Notes under the pieces: model-generated
The model's input: only the letters and a program-made list of their open reading frames with translations
Databases searched by the model: none
What the model was told of the DNA's origin: nothing
DNA from: a virus
Reading direction: 5' to 3' (one strand)
Virus record (IMG/VR): IMGVR_UViG_3300026953_000016
Span: 1-53,086 of that record
DNA: 53,086 bases
Made by a program: the position numbers and the translations under genes
In this document: positions 1-7,862 of the stretch, one piece after another
Numbering within the stretch: position 1 is the first letter of the stretch
Layout of the letters: every line of letters begins with the position of its first letter

Positions 1-1275
1 TTATACCAGCTTTTCCACGCCGCGGGCGCGCTGGCGATCGGCGTCCTCGTCCGGCCAAAGGTGGCCGTAGGTGTCAAGGGTCATCTTCAGGGTCGCGTGA
101 CCGATCAGCTTCTGCAGCCGCTTTGGTGAAATGCCCTGTTCGATCTGGAGTGAGGCGTAGACGTGGCGCAATGTGTGCGGGCCGAATAGTGGAGCTTTGT
201 AATCGGCGTTGGCAGCCGCATTGTTCCGGATGTGCTCGTCCGCTAGCGTGGCGGCGACCAATCCGCAATGGTTCATCAAGGGGGTCCAGAACCATGCGCG
301 GAAGCTGGGGTAGGACCAGATTCCGCCGCTCTCATTCGGGAAGGCCATGAGGGGCGCCGAGGCATCCGTGCTTGCGATGATCTCTCCTGCCTGGGCCCGT
401 TCGTTTCCCGCTCTCCTGTCCGCGAGGGCGGCCCTGCGGCTCAGTTTCTTCGGTTGGGGCTTGGGCGCCTTCAGGAGCCACAGGCGCAAAGCCTGTGCCG
501 TCTCTGGGCCGAGATCGACCTCACGCCGGCTGGCGGCACTCTTCACTGAGCCGATGACGTTGTAGCGATCAGCGCGCTGATAAATCTCAAGCTTTGGCCG
601 ATCGCCCTTAAGATGGCAGGCCTCTCTCGGCAGCCCGCGAAGTTCGGACATGCGCAAACCGCCGAACATGAGGATCTGAACTACTGCAAGGGCGCGGCCG
701 GTGTCGTCGAACGACCTTGCGCCTTCTATGAGGGCTTTCAATTGTTCTCTGCTTGGAAGCTCAAACGATGCGTCCTTGCCGGCATCGGGACGCCGTTTGA
801 CTTTGACCTCGGTGTCGCGGATGGGATTGCTTGAGAGCCAGCCGCTGCGGGCGCCATGCTTACATATCTGCGACAAGGTGGTGCGGATTTTCGTGATGGA
901 CTTTGCGTTCACCCGGCCAATTAGGCGATTAAGGAAGAGCTGCGCCTCTGGTGTGCCGAGGGAGGAACATCGCGTATCGGCCAATTCGGCATCGCTCAGG
1001 ATGTGGTTGTTGATGTGGCTACGCAGCATATCGATGTAGCTGCGCTCGCGTTCTCCGGTGTCGACCAAGCTCTGCATGTATTCGAGATAGTCTGTTGCAA
1101 GCTGCCGGAAGGGCGCCGATGATGTTGGGCGGCTGCCTTCAACCTCTATGCGCTTGGCGTTCGCCTCGCGGGAGGTGTCGAACATTTCCGATACACGCTT
1201 ACCGCTGGCGTCGGTCCAGACTGTTTGAAAGCGGACCTTTCCGCTTGGGAGTTTGCGCTTGCGGATATAGGCCAT
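1..1275 (-). CDS. int: Tyrosine recombinase (phage integrase)
   Basis: Catalyses site-specific integration and excision of the prophage. The 424-residue protein has an N-terminal arm-binding region (about 1-50), a core-binding SAM-like domain (about 55-160) and a C-terminal catalytic domain. The catalytic set is visible: R208 in GGLRMSEL, a candidate K245 before SRREVDL, H367-x-x-R370, H393 in GHATLKMT and the nucleophile Y403 in DTYGH. The stop is TAA at positions 1-3, so the gene is complete. It is the last gene of the leftward operon, next to a small excisionase-like gene. The attachment site would lie beyond the window edge and is not visible. Confidence 0.96.
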   Translation of the reverse strand: MAYIRKRKLPSGKVRFQTVWTDASGKRVSEMFDTSREANAKRIEVEGSRPTSSAPFRQLATDYLEYMQSLVDTGERERSYIDMLRSHINNHILSDAELADTRCSSLGTPEAQLFLNRLIGRVNAKSITKIRTTLSQICKHGARSGWLSSNPIRDTEVKVKRRPDAGKDASFELPSREQLKALIEGARSFDDTGRALAVVQILMFGGLRMSELRGLPREACHLKGDRPKLEIYQRADRYNVIGSVKSAASRREVDLGPETAQALRLWLLKAPKPQPKKLSRRAALADRRAGNERAQAGEIIASTDASAPLMAFPNESGGIWSYPSFRAWFWTPLMNHCGLVAATLADEHIRNNAAANADYKAPLFGPHTLRHVYASLQIEQGISPKRLQKLIGHATLKMTLDTYGHLWPDEDADRQRARGVEKLV

Positions 1276-1311
1276 GGTTGGGAAATCGCATCAATTCGCT
1301 TGGATCGGACT

Positions 1312-1551
1312 CTAGCTGTGATCGGGTGTCAAGGTTTTCGGGGCCTTGAGGGCGGCCACAAGCTCGGATTTGAAGGCATAAATCCCGAAACCTGAGAGTT
1401 TCCGAATGGGGAGCGCGCCCGCGGTGCGGGCGTGGTAAACCTGCCGCACCGTCCAGGAGGCACCAAGGGTCGTGAGAAACTTGGCGATTTCCTCCGGCCC
1501 TTTGACCATTTCGTCTGCGACCAGGTCGGGCGGGTTGGTATGTACATTCAT
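1312..1551 (-). CDS. Excisionase-like small DNA-binding protein
   Basis: A 79-residue protein directly upstream of the integrase. Its middle part (GPEEIAKFLTTLGASWTVRQVYHARTAG split over two helices, then LPIRKLSGFGIYAF) resembles the winged-helix fold of excisionases and AlpA/MerR-like phage regulators. I chose the ATG at 1551, which overlaps the stop of the upstream gene (1548-1550), rather than a longer frame reaching 1626. Position and size suggest a recombination directionality factor that bends DNA at the attachment site. A general helix-turn-helix regulator is the alternative. Confidence 0.6.
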   Translation of the reverse strand: MNVHTNPPDLVADEMVKGPEEIAKFLTTLGASWTVRQVYHARTAGALPIRKLSGFGIYAFKSELVAALKAPKTLTPDHS

Positions 1552-1811
1552 GGCTTTTCCCCGAACAGGTTTGGGGTGTTTTCCGCGTGATAGCCTTTGT
1601 CCCAGCCGAGTTCGCGCGCCTTCCATTCGGCTAGGCGAATGGGGCGCTCTTCGCCGGCAAAGGCGCCTGCGAGCTCGCGGGTATCGTTTTCATGGAACAC
1701 CGAGCGGGGCAGCCAGATTGGCTGGCGATGGGCTCCGCGCGAGACGAGGACTGATGCAGGGCGCACCTCATGGATGCGCAACCGGACGAAGGTATATCGG
1801 CGCTGGTTCAT
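1548..1811 (-). CDS. Hypothetical protein after the DGR reverse transcriptase
   Basis: An 87-residue protein of no family I recognise. Its ATG overlaps the stop of the reverse transcriptase as ATGA (1808-1811), so it is probably translationally coupled to it. The first half is beta-rich in look (RYTFVRLRIHEVRPASVLV, then QPIWLPRSVF), the second half charged (AEWKARELGWDKGY). Its place between RT and the excisionase-like gene makes it either a phage gene or a DGR accessory; no sequence feature decides this. Confidence 0.6.
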   Translation of the reverse strand: MNQRRYTFVRLRIHEVRPASVLVSRGAHRQPIWLPRSVFHENDTRELAGAFAGEERPIRLAEWKARELGWDKGYHAENTPNLFGEKP

Positions 1812-2812
1812 GGTGTCCCATAGAATGTGGTGTGTAACCGCAAACTCTTGATCAGGTTTGCGCTATCGGCCCATCGCACATGGCCGAGCCACGCAGCAGT
1901 GAATTTGCGCAACCGCTCCGCATCACCTCGATCGCGATAGGCTTTGAGTTTGCGGCGTGCGCGCGTGACGCTCGTCTTTCGTAGCAGCTTGTGAGTTCTC
2001 CAGATGCGATAACCCAGAAAGTTGATGCCGCGTGTGGCGCTGGCGATGGACCATTTTGAGAAGGTGAGGCCGAGGTGGTCTCGCGCATAGGCTTCGATCG
2101 ACTGCTTCACGCAGCGCAGATGGTCTGGGCTTTTTCCGAGCACGACGACATCATCCATATAGCGATACCAGAGGCGTTCTTTGAGAATTTGCTGGAGGTG
2201 CCGATCAAGTGTCGCGCCAAGATATAGGTTGGCGAAGATCTGCGATGTCAGGCTGCCGATCGGAAGTCCGATGCCATCGCGTGATATCATCGCCTCTATC
2301 AGTCTCAGCGTCGCGCGGCAGGAAATTTTTGCTTCGATTAGCTTCCAGAGCGTGGCGTGATTGATCGATGCGAAATAGGCGCGGAAGTCTGTCTTGAGGA
2401 AGTGGAGGGGAGCGCCGCTGCGTGATATGCGCCGCATCTCGCTCTGCAATTGCTTCACGCCGACGTGGACACCTTTGCCGGGGCGGCAGGCAAAAGCGCG
2501 CGGTAACAGAGTAGCTTCGAAAATCGGCCCAATGATGAGGCATAGTGCCTGCTGGGCGACACGGTCGCGGAAAGGAAGCGCTGAAATCAGCCGCTTTTTT
2601 GGGTCGAATACGTGGAACTGATAGGGCTCACCTGGTGTGTACAGTCCTTCGCGCATCTCATGGGCGAGATCAGCAAGGTTGAGTGGTGCATATTCTTTGA
2701 ACTCGAGATAGCCGGACGATTGCCTTTTGCCGGCACTGGTGAGCCGGTAAGCCTCGGCCAAGTTCTCCGGCGAGGTGATTTTGTCGATCAGGTTTCGAAA
2801 TCGTCGGGTCAT
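1808..2812 (-). CDS. DGR reverse transcriptase
   Basis: Reverse transcriptase of the diversity-generating retroelement. It copies the template-repeat RNA into adenine-mutagenised cDNA that replaces the variable repeats. The 334 residues show RT motifs in order: motif A aspartate at D142 (FLKTDFRAYF), motif B GLPIGSLTSQ at 182-191 (the I/LGSxTSQ form typical of DGR and retron-type RTs instead of QGxxxSP), catalytic YMDD at 218-221, and FLGYRI further on. No maturase or endonuclease domain follows, which separates it from group II intron RTs. The open frame runs upstream to 3184 through TR. I start it at the ATG at 2812, because translation of TR is not needed and other DGR RTs have this length; the ribosome-binding site is weak. 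Confidence 0.93.
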   Translation of the reverse strand: MTRRFRNLIDKITSPENLAEAYRLTSAGKRQSSGYLEFKEYAPLNLADLAHEMREGLYTPGEPYQFHVFDPKKRLISALPFRDRVAQQALCLIIGPIFEATLLPRAFACRPGKGVHVGVKQLQSEMRRISRSGAPLHFLKTDFRAYFASINHATLWKLIEAKISCRATLRLIEAMISRDGIGLPIGSLTSQIFANLYLGATLDRHLQQILKERLWYRYMDDVVVLGKSPDHLRCVKQSIEAYARDHLGLTFSKWSIASATRGINFLGYRIWRTHKLLRKTSVTRARRKLKAYRDRGDAERLRKFTAAWLGHVRWADSANLIKSLRLHTTFYGTP

Positions 2813-2992
2813 TTCATTACGGCCAATTGAGAGGGGTGCCGGCCGCGGGTCTCGACGGATTGCTCCGCTACGCCCCGCTATGCCGGACCTTGAAGTGTGT
2901 TCGCCGAAGCAGGACGAATGGGCTGACCACCAGCCTTGACTGGATGTGGCCGGCCGGCGAGACCGTAATCTGCACCGAGCCGAAATCTGGTC
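2813..2992 (-). ncRNA. DGR template RNA spacer between TR and RT
   Basis: The 180 bases between the 3' end of TR and the RT start. In the Bordetella phage BPP-1 system the RNA downstream of TR folds, binds RT-Avd and primes cDNA synthesis; this segment holds the same position. I see only position and GC-rich content, not a proven fold. The stretch stays open in the RT frame, but its predicted peptide matches nothing I know. Confidence 0.5.
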
Positions 2993-3117
2993 GTCACTGC
3001 GGCCCCGAGCGCCCAAATTGTCGTTCGAGTTGTCGTTCCAGTTGTCGAGGTTCGCGTAGCGCGAGCCCGCGTTATTGTCGTTGAACCACGACCCGCCGAA
3101 AATGGAGGCACGCGGCT
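2993..3117 (-). repeat. DGR template repeat (TR)
   Basis: A 125-bp invariant donor repeat lying 3 bases after the avd stop. It matches VR1 (3582-3706) and VR2 (7900-8024) without gaps. Read on the minus strand it is crowded with AAC/AAT and GAC codons (NDNN, then ANLDNWNDNSNDN), the adenine-rich design that allows wide replacement at Asn codons. Mismatches to the VRs are almost all at adenines of this strand. At its 3' end it has GTGACGACCAG where both VRs have GTGACCACCTG, the IMH*/IMH type of difference expected of donor and recipient. Confidence 0.95.
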
Positions 3118-3120
3118 GCG

Positions 3121-3522
3121 TCATGTCCCCACCCGCCCTTTTCGTGGGCTTGTGACCTCCGAAACCTTGAGCTTTTGCTGCCAAGCGTTGAGCATGCGCC
3201 CGGCCTCAGCAAGCCGGGCTAACGCCACGGCATGCTGTTTTGGGGTGACAATGCGGATGCCGTCCTGACAGAGTAGACGAAGAAATGCGCGCAAAGTCGC
3301 GAATTCTGCATCCACGGCATATAGCCGGGATATCTGCCGCGACTTGGCGGCATGATAGAGGCCACCGATGGGTGCAAACAAGGCAGCCAGAACCGTGTCT
3401 CGCAGCACACCGTGGCGGCGCGGGCTGTTTTGCAGAATCGGGTAGATATAGGTCACAAAGGCCTCGTATTTCTCGACGATTGCCAAAGCGCTGACCGCTG
3501 AGGTTTCATCTTTGGCAATCAT
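3121..3522 (-). CDS. avd: DGR accessory variability determinant (Avd-like)
   Basis: A 133-residue, all-helical, basic protein. Known Avd proteins form a pentameric four-helix bundle that binds RT and template RNA and is needed for mutagenic retrohoming. Size, the pattern YPILQNSPRRHGVLRDTV followed by helices ending GRMLNAWQQ, and its place between target 1 and TR fit that family. The ATG at 3522 has GGAG upstream. The stop lies 3 bases before TR, the usual order target-avd-TR-RT. Confidence 0.88.
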   Translation of the reverse strand: MIAKDETSAVSALAIVEKYEAFVTYIYPILQNSPRRHGVLRDTVLAALFAPIGGLYHAAKSRQISRLYAVDAEFATLRAFLRLLCQDGIRIVTPKQHAVALARLAEAGRMLNAWQQKLKVSEVTSPRKGRVGT

Positions 3523-3544
3523 CGAGATCTCCGAAATTTCAGAG

Positions 3545-3564
3545 GCCGCCGCTGTCGCGTCGGC
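3545..3564 (-). other. Hairpin downstream of VR1
   Basis: On the coding strand an 8-bp inverted repeat GCCGACGC/GCGGCGGC (one A-G mismatch) encloses the loop GACA and starts at the last base of the target-1 stop codon. Its partner downstream of VR2 has the same length, the same place relative to the stop and the loop GGCA. In phage BPP-1 an 8-bp hairpin or cruciform with a GRNA tetraloop just after VR is needed for efficient target recognition. Both loops here fit GRNA. No such hairpin follows TR. Confidence 0.8.
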
Positions 3565-4460
3565 TAAGCAAGTTGCAGGTGGTCACTGCGGCCCCGAGCG
3601 CCCAAACTGACGAACGAGTTGTCGATCCAGTAGCCCAGGTACGCGAAGCGCGAGCCCGCGACACCGCCGCTGAACCACGACCCGCCGAAAATGGAGGCAC
3701 GCGGCTCATCCGGATCGCCGTCATGACCCCAAACCCACAGATTGCCGGTCGCCTGCATCACGCCGAAGCGGCTGGTGCGCGGCGCATCAATGCCAGTGGT
3801 TTCGGGATCGCGCGAGGCGGCTGTCTTTTCGGTCACTCCGAAAGATGCGGCAAAGAACTCATAGACGCTGAGCAGTCCTTTTCCATGCGCTGCCATTACT
3901 GCTTTGGCTGTCGCGTAGTCGAAGCTTGCTGTTTTTTTGCCTTCTGCATTGATTGGCAAGTCTTCTCCATCAGCAATAGTCACACCAAACTTGCTGGTGC
4001 CATTGCTGAGGTGATGTGTGCCGGTCAGATAAATGTCGCACCAGAAGCGAGTGCCGTTGGCTTCAACCAGAACCATTCCCCGCGGATCAGGGCACGCCGG
4101 GCGGAAGCCGACATCCCAAAGCGAGCAGGGGTTGATCGCTGGAATGTCATCGCCCCCACTTCTGGCCGTCGCATTTCCGCCAGTAGCATAGTGAAACCCA
4201 CCCAGCAGGGTCTCGCCTTCCGGGATGCCAACCGGTCGTGAAACCGACATAGCGGTCCCGTCGAAGTGGACTGCGTAGTCTGCGCCGGGGATATAGCCAG
4301 GCACTCCGGTGGCATCGAGATGGCGGGGGACTGGCGTGTCCTCAACGAATGTATAATCGCCAAAAATAGTTCCAGCTCTGATGACAAGGCTATCACGACC
4401 TGTAACATTGAAGATCGGGGAGTTCGTGTCAGGCCTAATCAGCTTTGGGTGTGTGCTCAT
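3564..4460 (-). CDS. DGR target protein 1 (C-type-lectin/FGE-like variable protein)
   Basis: A 298-residue protein whose C-terminus is diversified by the DGR. Residues about 252-293 are the variable repeat. They follow the motif GNLWVWGHDGD and RASIFGGSW, typical of the formylglycine-generating-enzyme-like C-type lectin fold used by DGR ligand-binding proteins. Compared with the protein coded by TR, 12 residues differ, nearly all at Asn/Asp/Tyr codons. The N-terminal part has no signal peptide or membrane segment. It is closely similar over its whole length to target 2 (7882-8778). GGAG precedes the ATG at 4460. It may be a virion adhesin coded away from the tail genes, but its location in the particle is not shown by sequence. 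Confidence 0.92.
   Translation of the reverse strand: MSTHPKLIRPDTNSPIFNVTGRDSLVIRAGTIFGDYTFVEDTPVPRHLDATGVPGYIPGADYAVHFDGTAMSVSRPVGIPEGETLLGGFHYATGGNATARSGGDDIPAINPCSLWDVGFRPACPDPRGMVLVEANGTRFWCDIYLTGTHHLSNGTSKFGVTIADGEDLPINAEGKKTASFDYATAKAVMAAHGKGLLSVYEFFAASFGVTEKTAASRDPETTGIDAPRTSRFGVMQATGNLWVWGHDGDPDEPRASIFGGSWFSGGVAGSRFAYLGYWIDNSFVSLGARGRSDHLQLA
3576..3606 (-). other. Initiation of mutagenic homing (IMH) region of VR1
   Basis: GC-rich, adenine-poor 3' end of VR1, identical to the same region of VR2 (7894-7924). It differs from the TR counterpart at two shared positions (coding GACCACCTG against GACGACCAG). In studied DGRs this segment marks the recipient and fixes where cDNA integration starts; function here is by analogy. 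Confidence 0.75.
3582..3706 (-). repeat. DGR variable repeat 1 (VR1)
   Basis: 125 bp aligned without gaps to TR 2993-3117. I count 16 mismatches by hand: 15 at adenines of the TR coding strand and one silent C-to-G change in a Leu codon (CTC in TR, CTG here). This is strong sequence evidence that the element has worked on this gene. Confidence 0.95.
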
Positions 4461-4475
4461 ATCGGTCTCCGATGG

Positions 4476-5024
4476 CTAGCCGCCAAGCAAATCTTCTTTG
4501 GCGGTGATGGGGTTGACGGGAATTTTGTTCAGAGATGGCGCCAGCTCATATTCGAGCGCGATGGCTATATCGGTAGGTACATTGAAGAAGCCGAGCGCCC
4601 CCTTGAATGGGATGAAGTGGATGGGGCGAACATCTCTAAGTTCCAAGCCGACGGGCCCGAAAAACCACGGTGATGCGCTGCTGCTGGTCAATCCGCTAAG
4701 TCGGGCGATGCCCAGAAATCCGCCACGGCGCAACTGGTCAAATGCTGGTAGGGGAATGCGGGTAGGCTTAGCGCATTTATTTGGCCTGGAATTCGTCAGG
4801 ACAGCTTGGCCGATCTCAGTGTTGCGGTAGAAATCCGCAAATTCGCGATATTCCGCAACTGTCATTCCTGCTGCTGCATGAATGAGAAAGGATTGGCGCG
4901 TTATGGCTAAATCGACGGCATCACGATATCCCTGGTACCGTGGGGACCAATCGCGGTTTTCAACATCCTTACCGGCATAAAGGATGGCCCAGGCCCAAGG
5001 TTGGCGGATCGATAGTGCTTTCAT
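4476..5024 (-). CDS. ASCH-domain protein
   Basis: A 182-residue protein starting MKALSIRQPWAWAIL and continuing GKDVENRDW, the signature of ASCH/PUA-like domains, which bind RNA or modified nucleotides. The C-terminal half (RPIHFIPFKGALGFFNV) completes the small beta-barrel. I start it at the ATG at 5024, preceded by GAGGTGG at good spacing, not at the in-frame GTG at 5033. It follows the DnaN-like gene closely. A role in handling modified bases or RNA is possible but not shown. Confidence 0.85.
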   Translation of the reverse strand: MKALSIRQPWAWAILYAGKDVENRDWSPRYQGYRDAVDLAITRQSFLIHAAAGMTVAEYREFADFYRNTEIGQAVLTNSRPNKCAKPTRIPLPAFDQLRRGGFLGIARLSGLTSSSASPWFFGPVGLELRDVRPIHFIPFKGALGFFNVPTDIAIALEYELAPSLNKIPVNPITAKEDLLGG

Positions 5025-5034
5025 GATGTCCACC

Positions 5035-6150
5035 TCACACTTTCATGGGCATGATGACGTGGATGGCGTTGTTGTCTTCGGTGTCGATCACGCGAATGGG
5101 CGATTGCGGATCCATGGTCAGGATTTTGACGGACCGACTTCCAATCGCGCTCAACGTATCGCGCAAATAGTTGGCGTCGGCACCGAAGGTGATCTCCCGG
5201 CCATCTATCTCGGCGTTGACATCTTTGGTTGCCACTTCACCGGTATCGGTGACGGCTGACAGCATGATGCTGCTTTTGGTGCAATCGATCCTGACCACGG
5301 TCGTTTTGCCGCTGAGCACGACTGACACGAGATTGATGGCCTTCAGGGCGGCCTCAGTCATAACGGTAGCGGTGTGCGTGTACTTTGCCACATCCGGGAT
5401 GATGCATTCATATTCCGGAAAATCGCCGTCGATCAGCTTGGATGTCAGTATCGTGCGCCCGACAGAGGCCGAGATGCGGTTTGTGCATGCGGATATTTCC
5501 ACCGCCGCCTTGAGATCATCCGTGATCCGATACATCTCCGTGACCATCTTTTCGGGCACGATGATGCCCGGCAGGTTTTCTGCGCCGGCCGGAAGGGGAG
5601 ATGAATAGATGGCGGCGCGATAGCTATCGCATGCTGCGGCGCGCAGCGTGCCGGAGTAGTGCTTATGGAGATATAGCCCGCAAAGATAATAGCGCGTGGT
5701 TTCGCTGGAGATCGCGAACCGCGTCTTCGCGATCATGCGGAGCAGGTCTTCGGATGAAATATTGAATTTTGCCGTAAAGGCATCACCGCCAAGCTTGGGG
5801 AAATCCGCGGCTGGCAGAGTTGCCAACTCAAACCTGGCGGAGCCGCAATGCAGTTTAATGCGGTTGCCGTTGTTGGCGTCCTCGAAGCCGATCTCCGAGC
5901 CGGAGGGAAGTTCGCGCACAATGTCATATAGCGTTTGCGCGGGAACGGTGATCGCGCCGAAGTCATCAATCTGCGCGTCTATCCGTTCCGACATTTCCAT
6001 GTCGCAATCCGTGGCGCAGATTTTGAGCTCAGTTCCATCCGCAGTCAGAAGCACGTTGTTGATGACGGGTATGGTGTTGCGGCGGGGAACGACACCCAGC
6101 ACATGCTTCATAGCCCGCGTGAGAGCGGATTGATCGATGATGAATTTCAT
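5035..6150 (-). CDS. dnaN-like: DNA polymerase III beta sliding-clamp homologue (DnaN-like)
   Basis: A 371-residue protein, the normal length of a bacterial beta clamp (about 366), with the opening MKFIIDQSALTRAMKHVLGVVPRRNTIPVINNV and the C-terminal ending DPQSPIRV...HVIMPMKV that characterise DnaN. It should form a ring dimer that tethers DNA polymerase. The ATG at 6150 overlaps the stop of the upstream gene as ATGA. No polymerase or clamp loader is coded nearby, so it probably works with the host replisome. A phage-borne copy beside a DnaA-like gene and inside a DGR locus is unusual. It is too divergent and too embedded among phage genes to be a misplaced chromosomal segment. Confidence 0.95.
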   Translation of the reverse strand: MKFIIDQSALTRAMKHVLGVVPRRNTIPVINNVLLTADGTELKICATDCDMEMSERIDAQIDDFGAITVPAQTLYDIVRELPSGSEIGFEDANNGNRIKLHCGSARFELATLPAADFPKLGGDAFTAKFNISSEDLLRMIAKTRFAISSETTRYYLCGLYLHKHYSGTLRAAACDSYRAAIYSSPLPAGAENLPGIIVPEKMVTEMYRITDDLKAAVEISACTNRISASVGRTILTSKLIDGDFPEYECIIPDVAKYTHTATVMTEAALKAINLVSVVLSGKTTVVRIDCTKSSIMLSAVTDTGEVATKDVNAEIDGREITFGADANYLRDTLSAIGSRSVKILTMDPQSPIRVIDTEDNNAIHVIMPMKV

Positions 6151-6485
6151 GAGGCAGAGTCCTCGGTAGCGCGACACTTGGGTGCGGCCGCGTAGGCTTT
6201 GCAGACGTCGTGGATTGAGCGACGGCTAGCTTCGCGCTCGATGAGCACAAGAGCTTCTTCGAATTGACCTGCGCGGATGAGGGGGGGCAGTGCTTCAAGG
6301 GTGTCGCCGTCATCGGTGCGGTAGCGCGTGAGCGCTTGAACCTCATGAAGCGCATTGTCTGCCATGCGGTTCCGCAGATAAGTAGCAAGCATGCCGCTTG
6401 CGCCGTTGCAGCCGGTCAAATACCCGAAGCTGGTACCGCTTCGAGCAAGTGCGCCAGCGGAACGCTTGGCCCCTGTGTCGGTCAT
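6147..6485 (-). CDS. Hypothetical protein
   Basis: A 112-residue soluble protein of no recognised family, helical in its second half (PPLIRAGQFEEALVLIEREA). It overlaps both neighbours by 4 bases (ATGA type), between the small lipoprotein and the DnaN-like gene, so it is part of the same translational chain. Nothing in it shows a function. Confidence 0.7.
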   Translation of the reverse strand: MTDTGAKRSAGALARSGTSFGYLTGCNGASGMLATYLRNRMADNALHEVQALTRYRTDDGDTLEALPPLIRAGQFEEALVLIEREASRRSIHDVCKAYAAAPKCRATEDSAS

Positions 6486-6799
6486 ATGCTGACCTCCTGC
6501 ACCGATGGTTTGACCTGGCCATTATGGCTTTGCGGTGTCGGTCCGGTTTGTTGCGCCAGGCATGGCGCATGCAGAAGCTCGGCGTTCGTGACGCAAGTGT
6601 TGTCTTCGCAGACAGTAACGTGTTGCAGGCATTCGCCGAGCCACGTTTTGGTTTTGAGGCATGCGCAAAGCGCTTCCTGACCAAAACGAACATCGGTGTC
6701 ATGCTTGGCCTGCGTGGCTTTCTCGTCACCGCATCCAGCAAGCATCGCTGTGATAGCAACCAATGCCGAGATCAGAACTATGTTGTGGTATTTGGTCAT
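6482..6799 (-). CDS. Small cysteine-rich lipoprotein
   Basis: A 105-residue protein with a type II signal peptide: basic start MTKYHN, hydrophobic core to about residue 20 and lipobox LAGC with the modified Cys at 23. The mature part has several further cysteines (CACLK, ECLQ, VCEDNTC), which may form disulfides in the periplasm. It is coded in the early operon, not beside the spanin genes. Envelope-located phage proteins of this sort may act in superinfection exclusion, but nothing specific supports that here. Confidence 0.8.
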   Translation of the reverse strand: MTKYHNIVLISALVAITAMLAGCGDEKATQAKHDTDVRFGQEALCACLKTKTWLGECLQHVTVCEDNTCVTNAELLHAPCLAQQTGPTPQSHNGQVKPSVQEVSI

Positions 6800-7833
6800 G
6801 GTCTGAGCTCCATTTTGAAGTATCCAGATGCGGCATATTTCGCGGTGATGGTATTGCGCAGGAGCTCGACTTCGCCCTTAAACATCACGTCGTCGCGCAT
6901 CAGCTGTTCTACCCGGCGGCAGGCATGCAAGACGGTAGTGTGATCACGCCCGCCAAAACGGCGTCCGATTTCTGGCAATGAGCGCGTGGTTAGCTGGCGT
7001 GACAGATACATGGCCACCTGGCGCGGGCGGGCGATTTGACGGCAGCGCGAAGGTGATATGAAATCACTCTGGGTCAAATTGTAGAGATTGCTGGTCGAGA
7101 CCATGATGGTATCGATGGTTGGGCGCGGCACCGCTCGGGGAGCACCGATGATGTGTTTCGCGAGTGTTTCAGGAGTGACCGCGTGGACGCTGCTTTGCGC
7201 ATATAATGCTGCCATCGTCACCAGACCAATAATGGCTCTGGGCGTCATAGGCTGGCTCGCGATGGCGGCGATCACCTCATTATTCAGTGTCACGTTCCAT
7301 TTTTCGGTAGCATGTCTGGCGTGCGCTTGAGCAAGCATCAGCCGCCGCTCGTGGTTCCATGGCTCCAGGTCGATGCGATAGCCATCTTGTAGAGATTTCA
7401 GGACTGATGCGGTGATCTTGTCGCGCAGCTTTTCCGGCGCACAATCGGCGGTAACGAGCAGGGGCTTTTTTTCGGCTGTGAATAGCCGCAGCGCGATATT
7501 CAATTCTGTCGCGCGGTTCGCAGCCAACGGAAGGTCATCGATCAAGAGGGCGTCAGCGCCGCTGAGTTCAGCAAAGAAGGCCGACAATGTGCCGCTGCGG
7601 CTGGCTTCGCAGATTCGCCGCATGAATTCCGGTGCCGAAAAATGGCGTGCGTTGAGCCGGTAATTTTGACAGGCGCGGGCGGCGACATTCAAAAGCGTGG
7701 TTTTTCCAAGGCCGGGGGCACCCTGGATATAGATCGTGTCAACACCCTTCGACGGACCTAGCAGCGTTTCGCGGACCACATCGATATCGGCCTGAAGGCG
7801 ATGCGAGGTATTCAGTTCAAACCAATCGGTCAT
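6796..7833 (-). CDS. dnaA-like: DnaA-like replication initiator (AAA+ and DnaA domain IV)
   Basis: A 345-residue protein with Walker A GAPGLGKT at 38-45, Walker B LLIDD at 96-100 and, at the C-terminus, a full DnaA box-binding domain IV with the signature GGRDHTTVLHA at 294-304 preceded by RPRQVAMYL. Host DnaA is usually about 450-500 residues; here domains I and II (helicase loading and linker) are missing. Hda-type regulators lack domain IV, so this is not Hda. I start at the ATG at 7833, which has GGAGAG upstream, rather than at 7848. It may start phage replication, compete with host DnaA, or regulate genes through DnaA boxes. Confidence 0.93.
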   Translation of the reverse strand: MTDWFELNTSHRLQADIDVVRETLLGPSKGVDTIYIQGAPGLGKTTLLNVAARACQNYRLNARHFSAPEFMRRICEASRSGTLSAFFAELSGADALLIDDLPLAANRATELNIALRLFTAEKKPLLVTADCAPEKLRDKITASVLKSLQDGYRIDLEPWNHERRLMLAQAHARHATEKWNVTLNNEVIAAIASQPMTPRAIIGLVTMAALYAQSSVHAVTPETLAKHIIGAPRAVPRPTIDTIMVSTSNLYNLTQSDFISPSRCRQIARPRQVAMYLSRQLTTRSLPEIGRRFGGRDHTTVLHACRRVEQLMRDDVMFKGEVELLRNTITAKYAASGYFKMELRP

Positions 7834-7862
7834 AAGGCATCTCTCCATTTGGCTCGATCGAG

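Noticed and set aside
1-60. Attachment core site beside the integrase
   Set aside because: The window starts at the integrase stop codon and ends at another stop codon, so no pair of direct repeats flanking the prophage can be tested.
1808-2812. Group II intron or retron instead of a DGR
   Set aside because: The RT has no maturase or endonuclease domain, no intron RNA fold is seen, and the TR/VR pairs with adenine-specific changes are decisive for a DGR.
1808-3184. Reading the RT as a 458-residue protein that includes TR
   Set aside because: The added N-terminus is just TR and spacer translated; DGR RTs of about 330 residues beginning near the RT core are normal.
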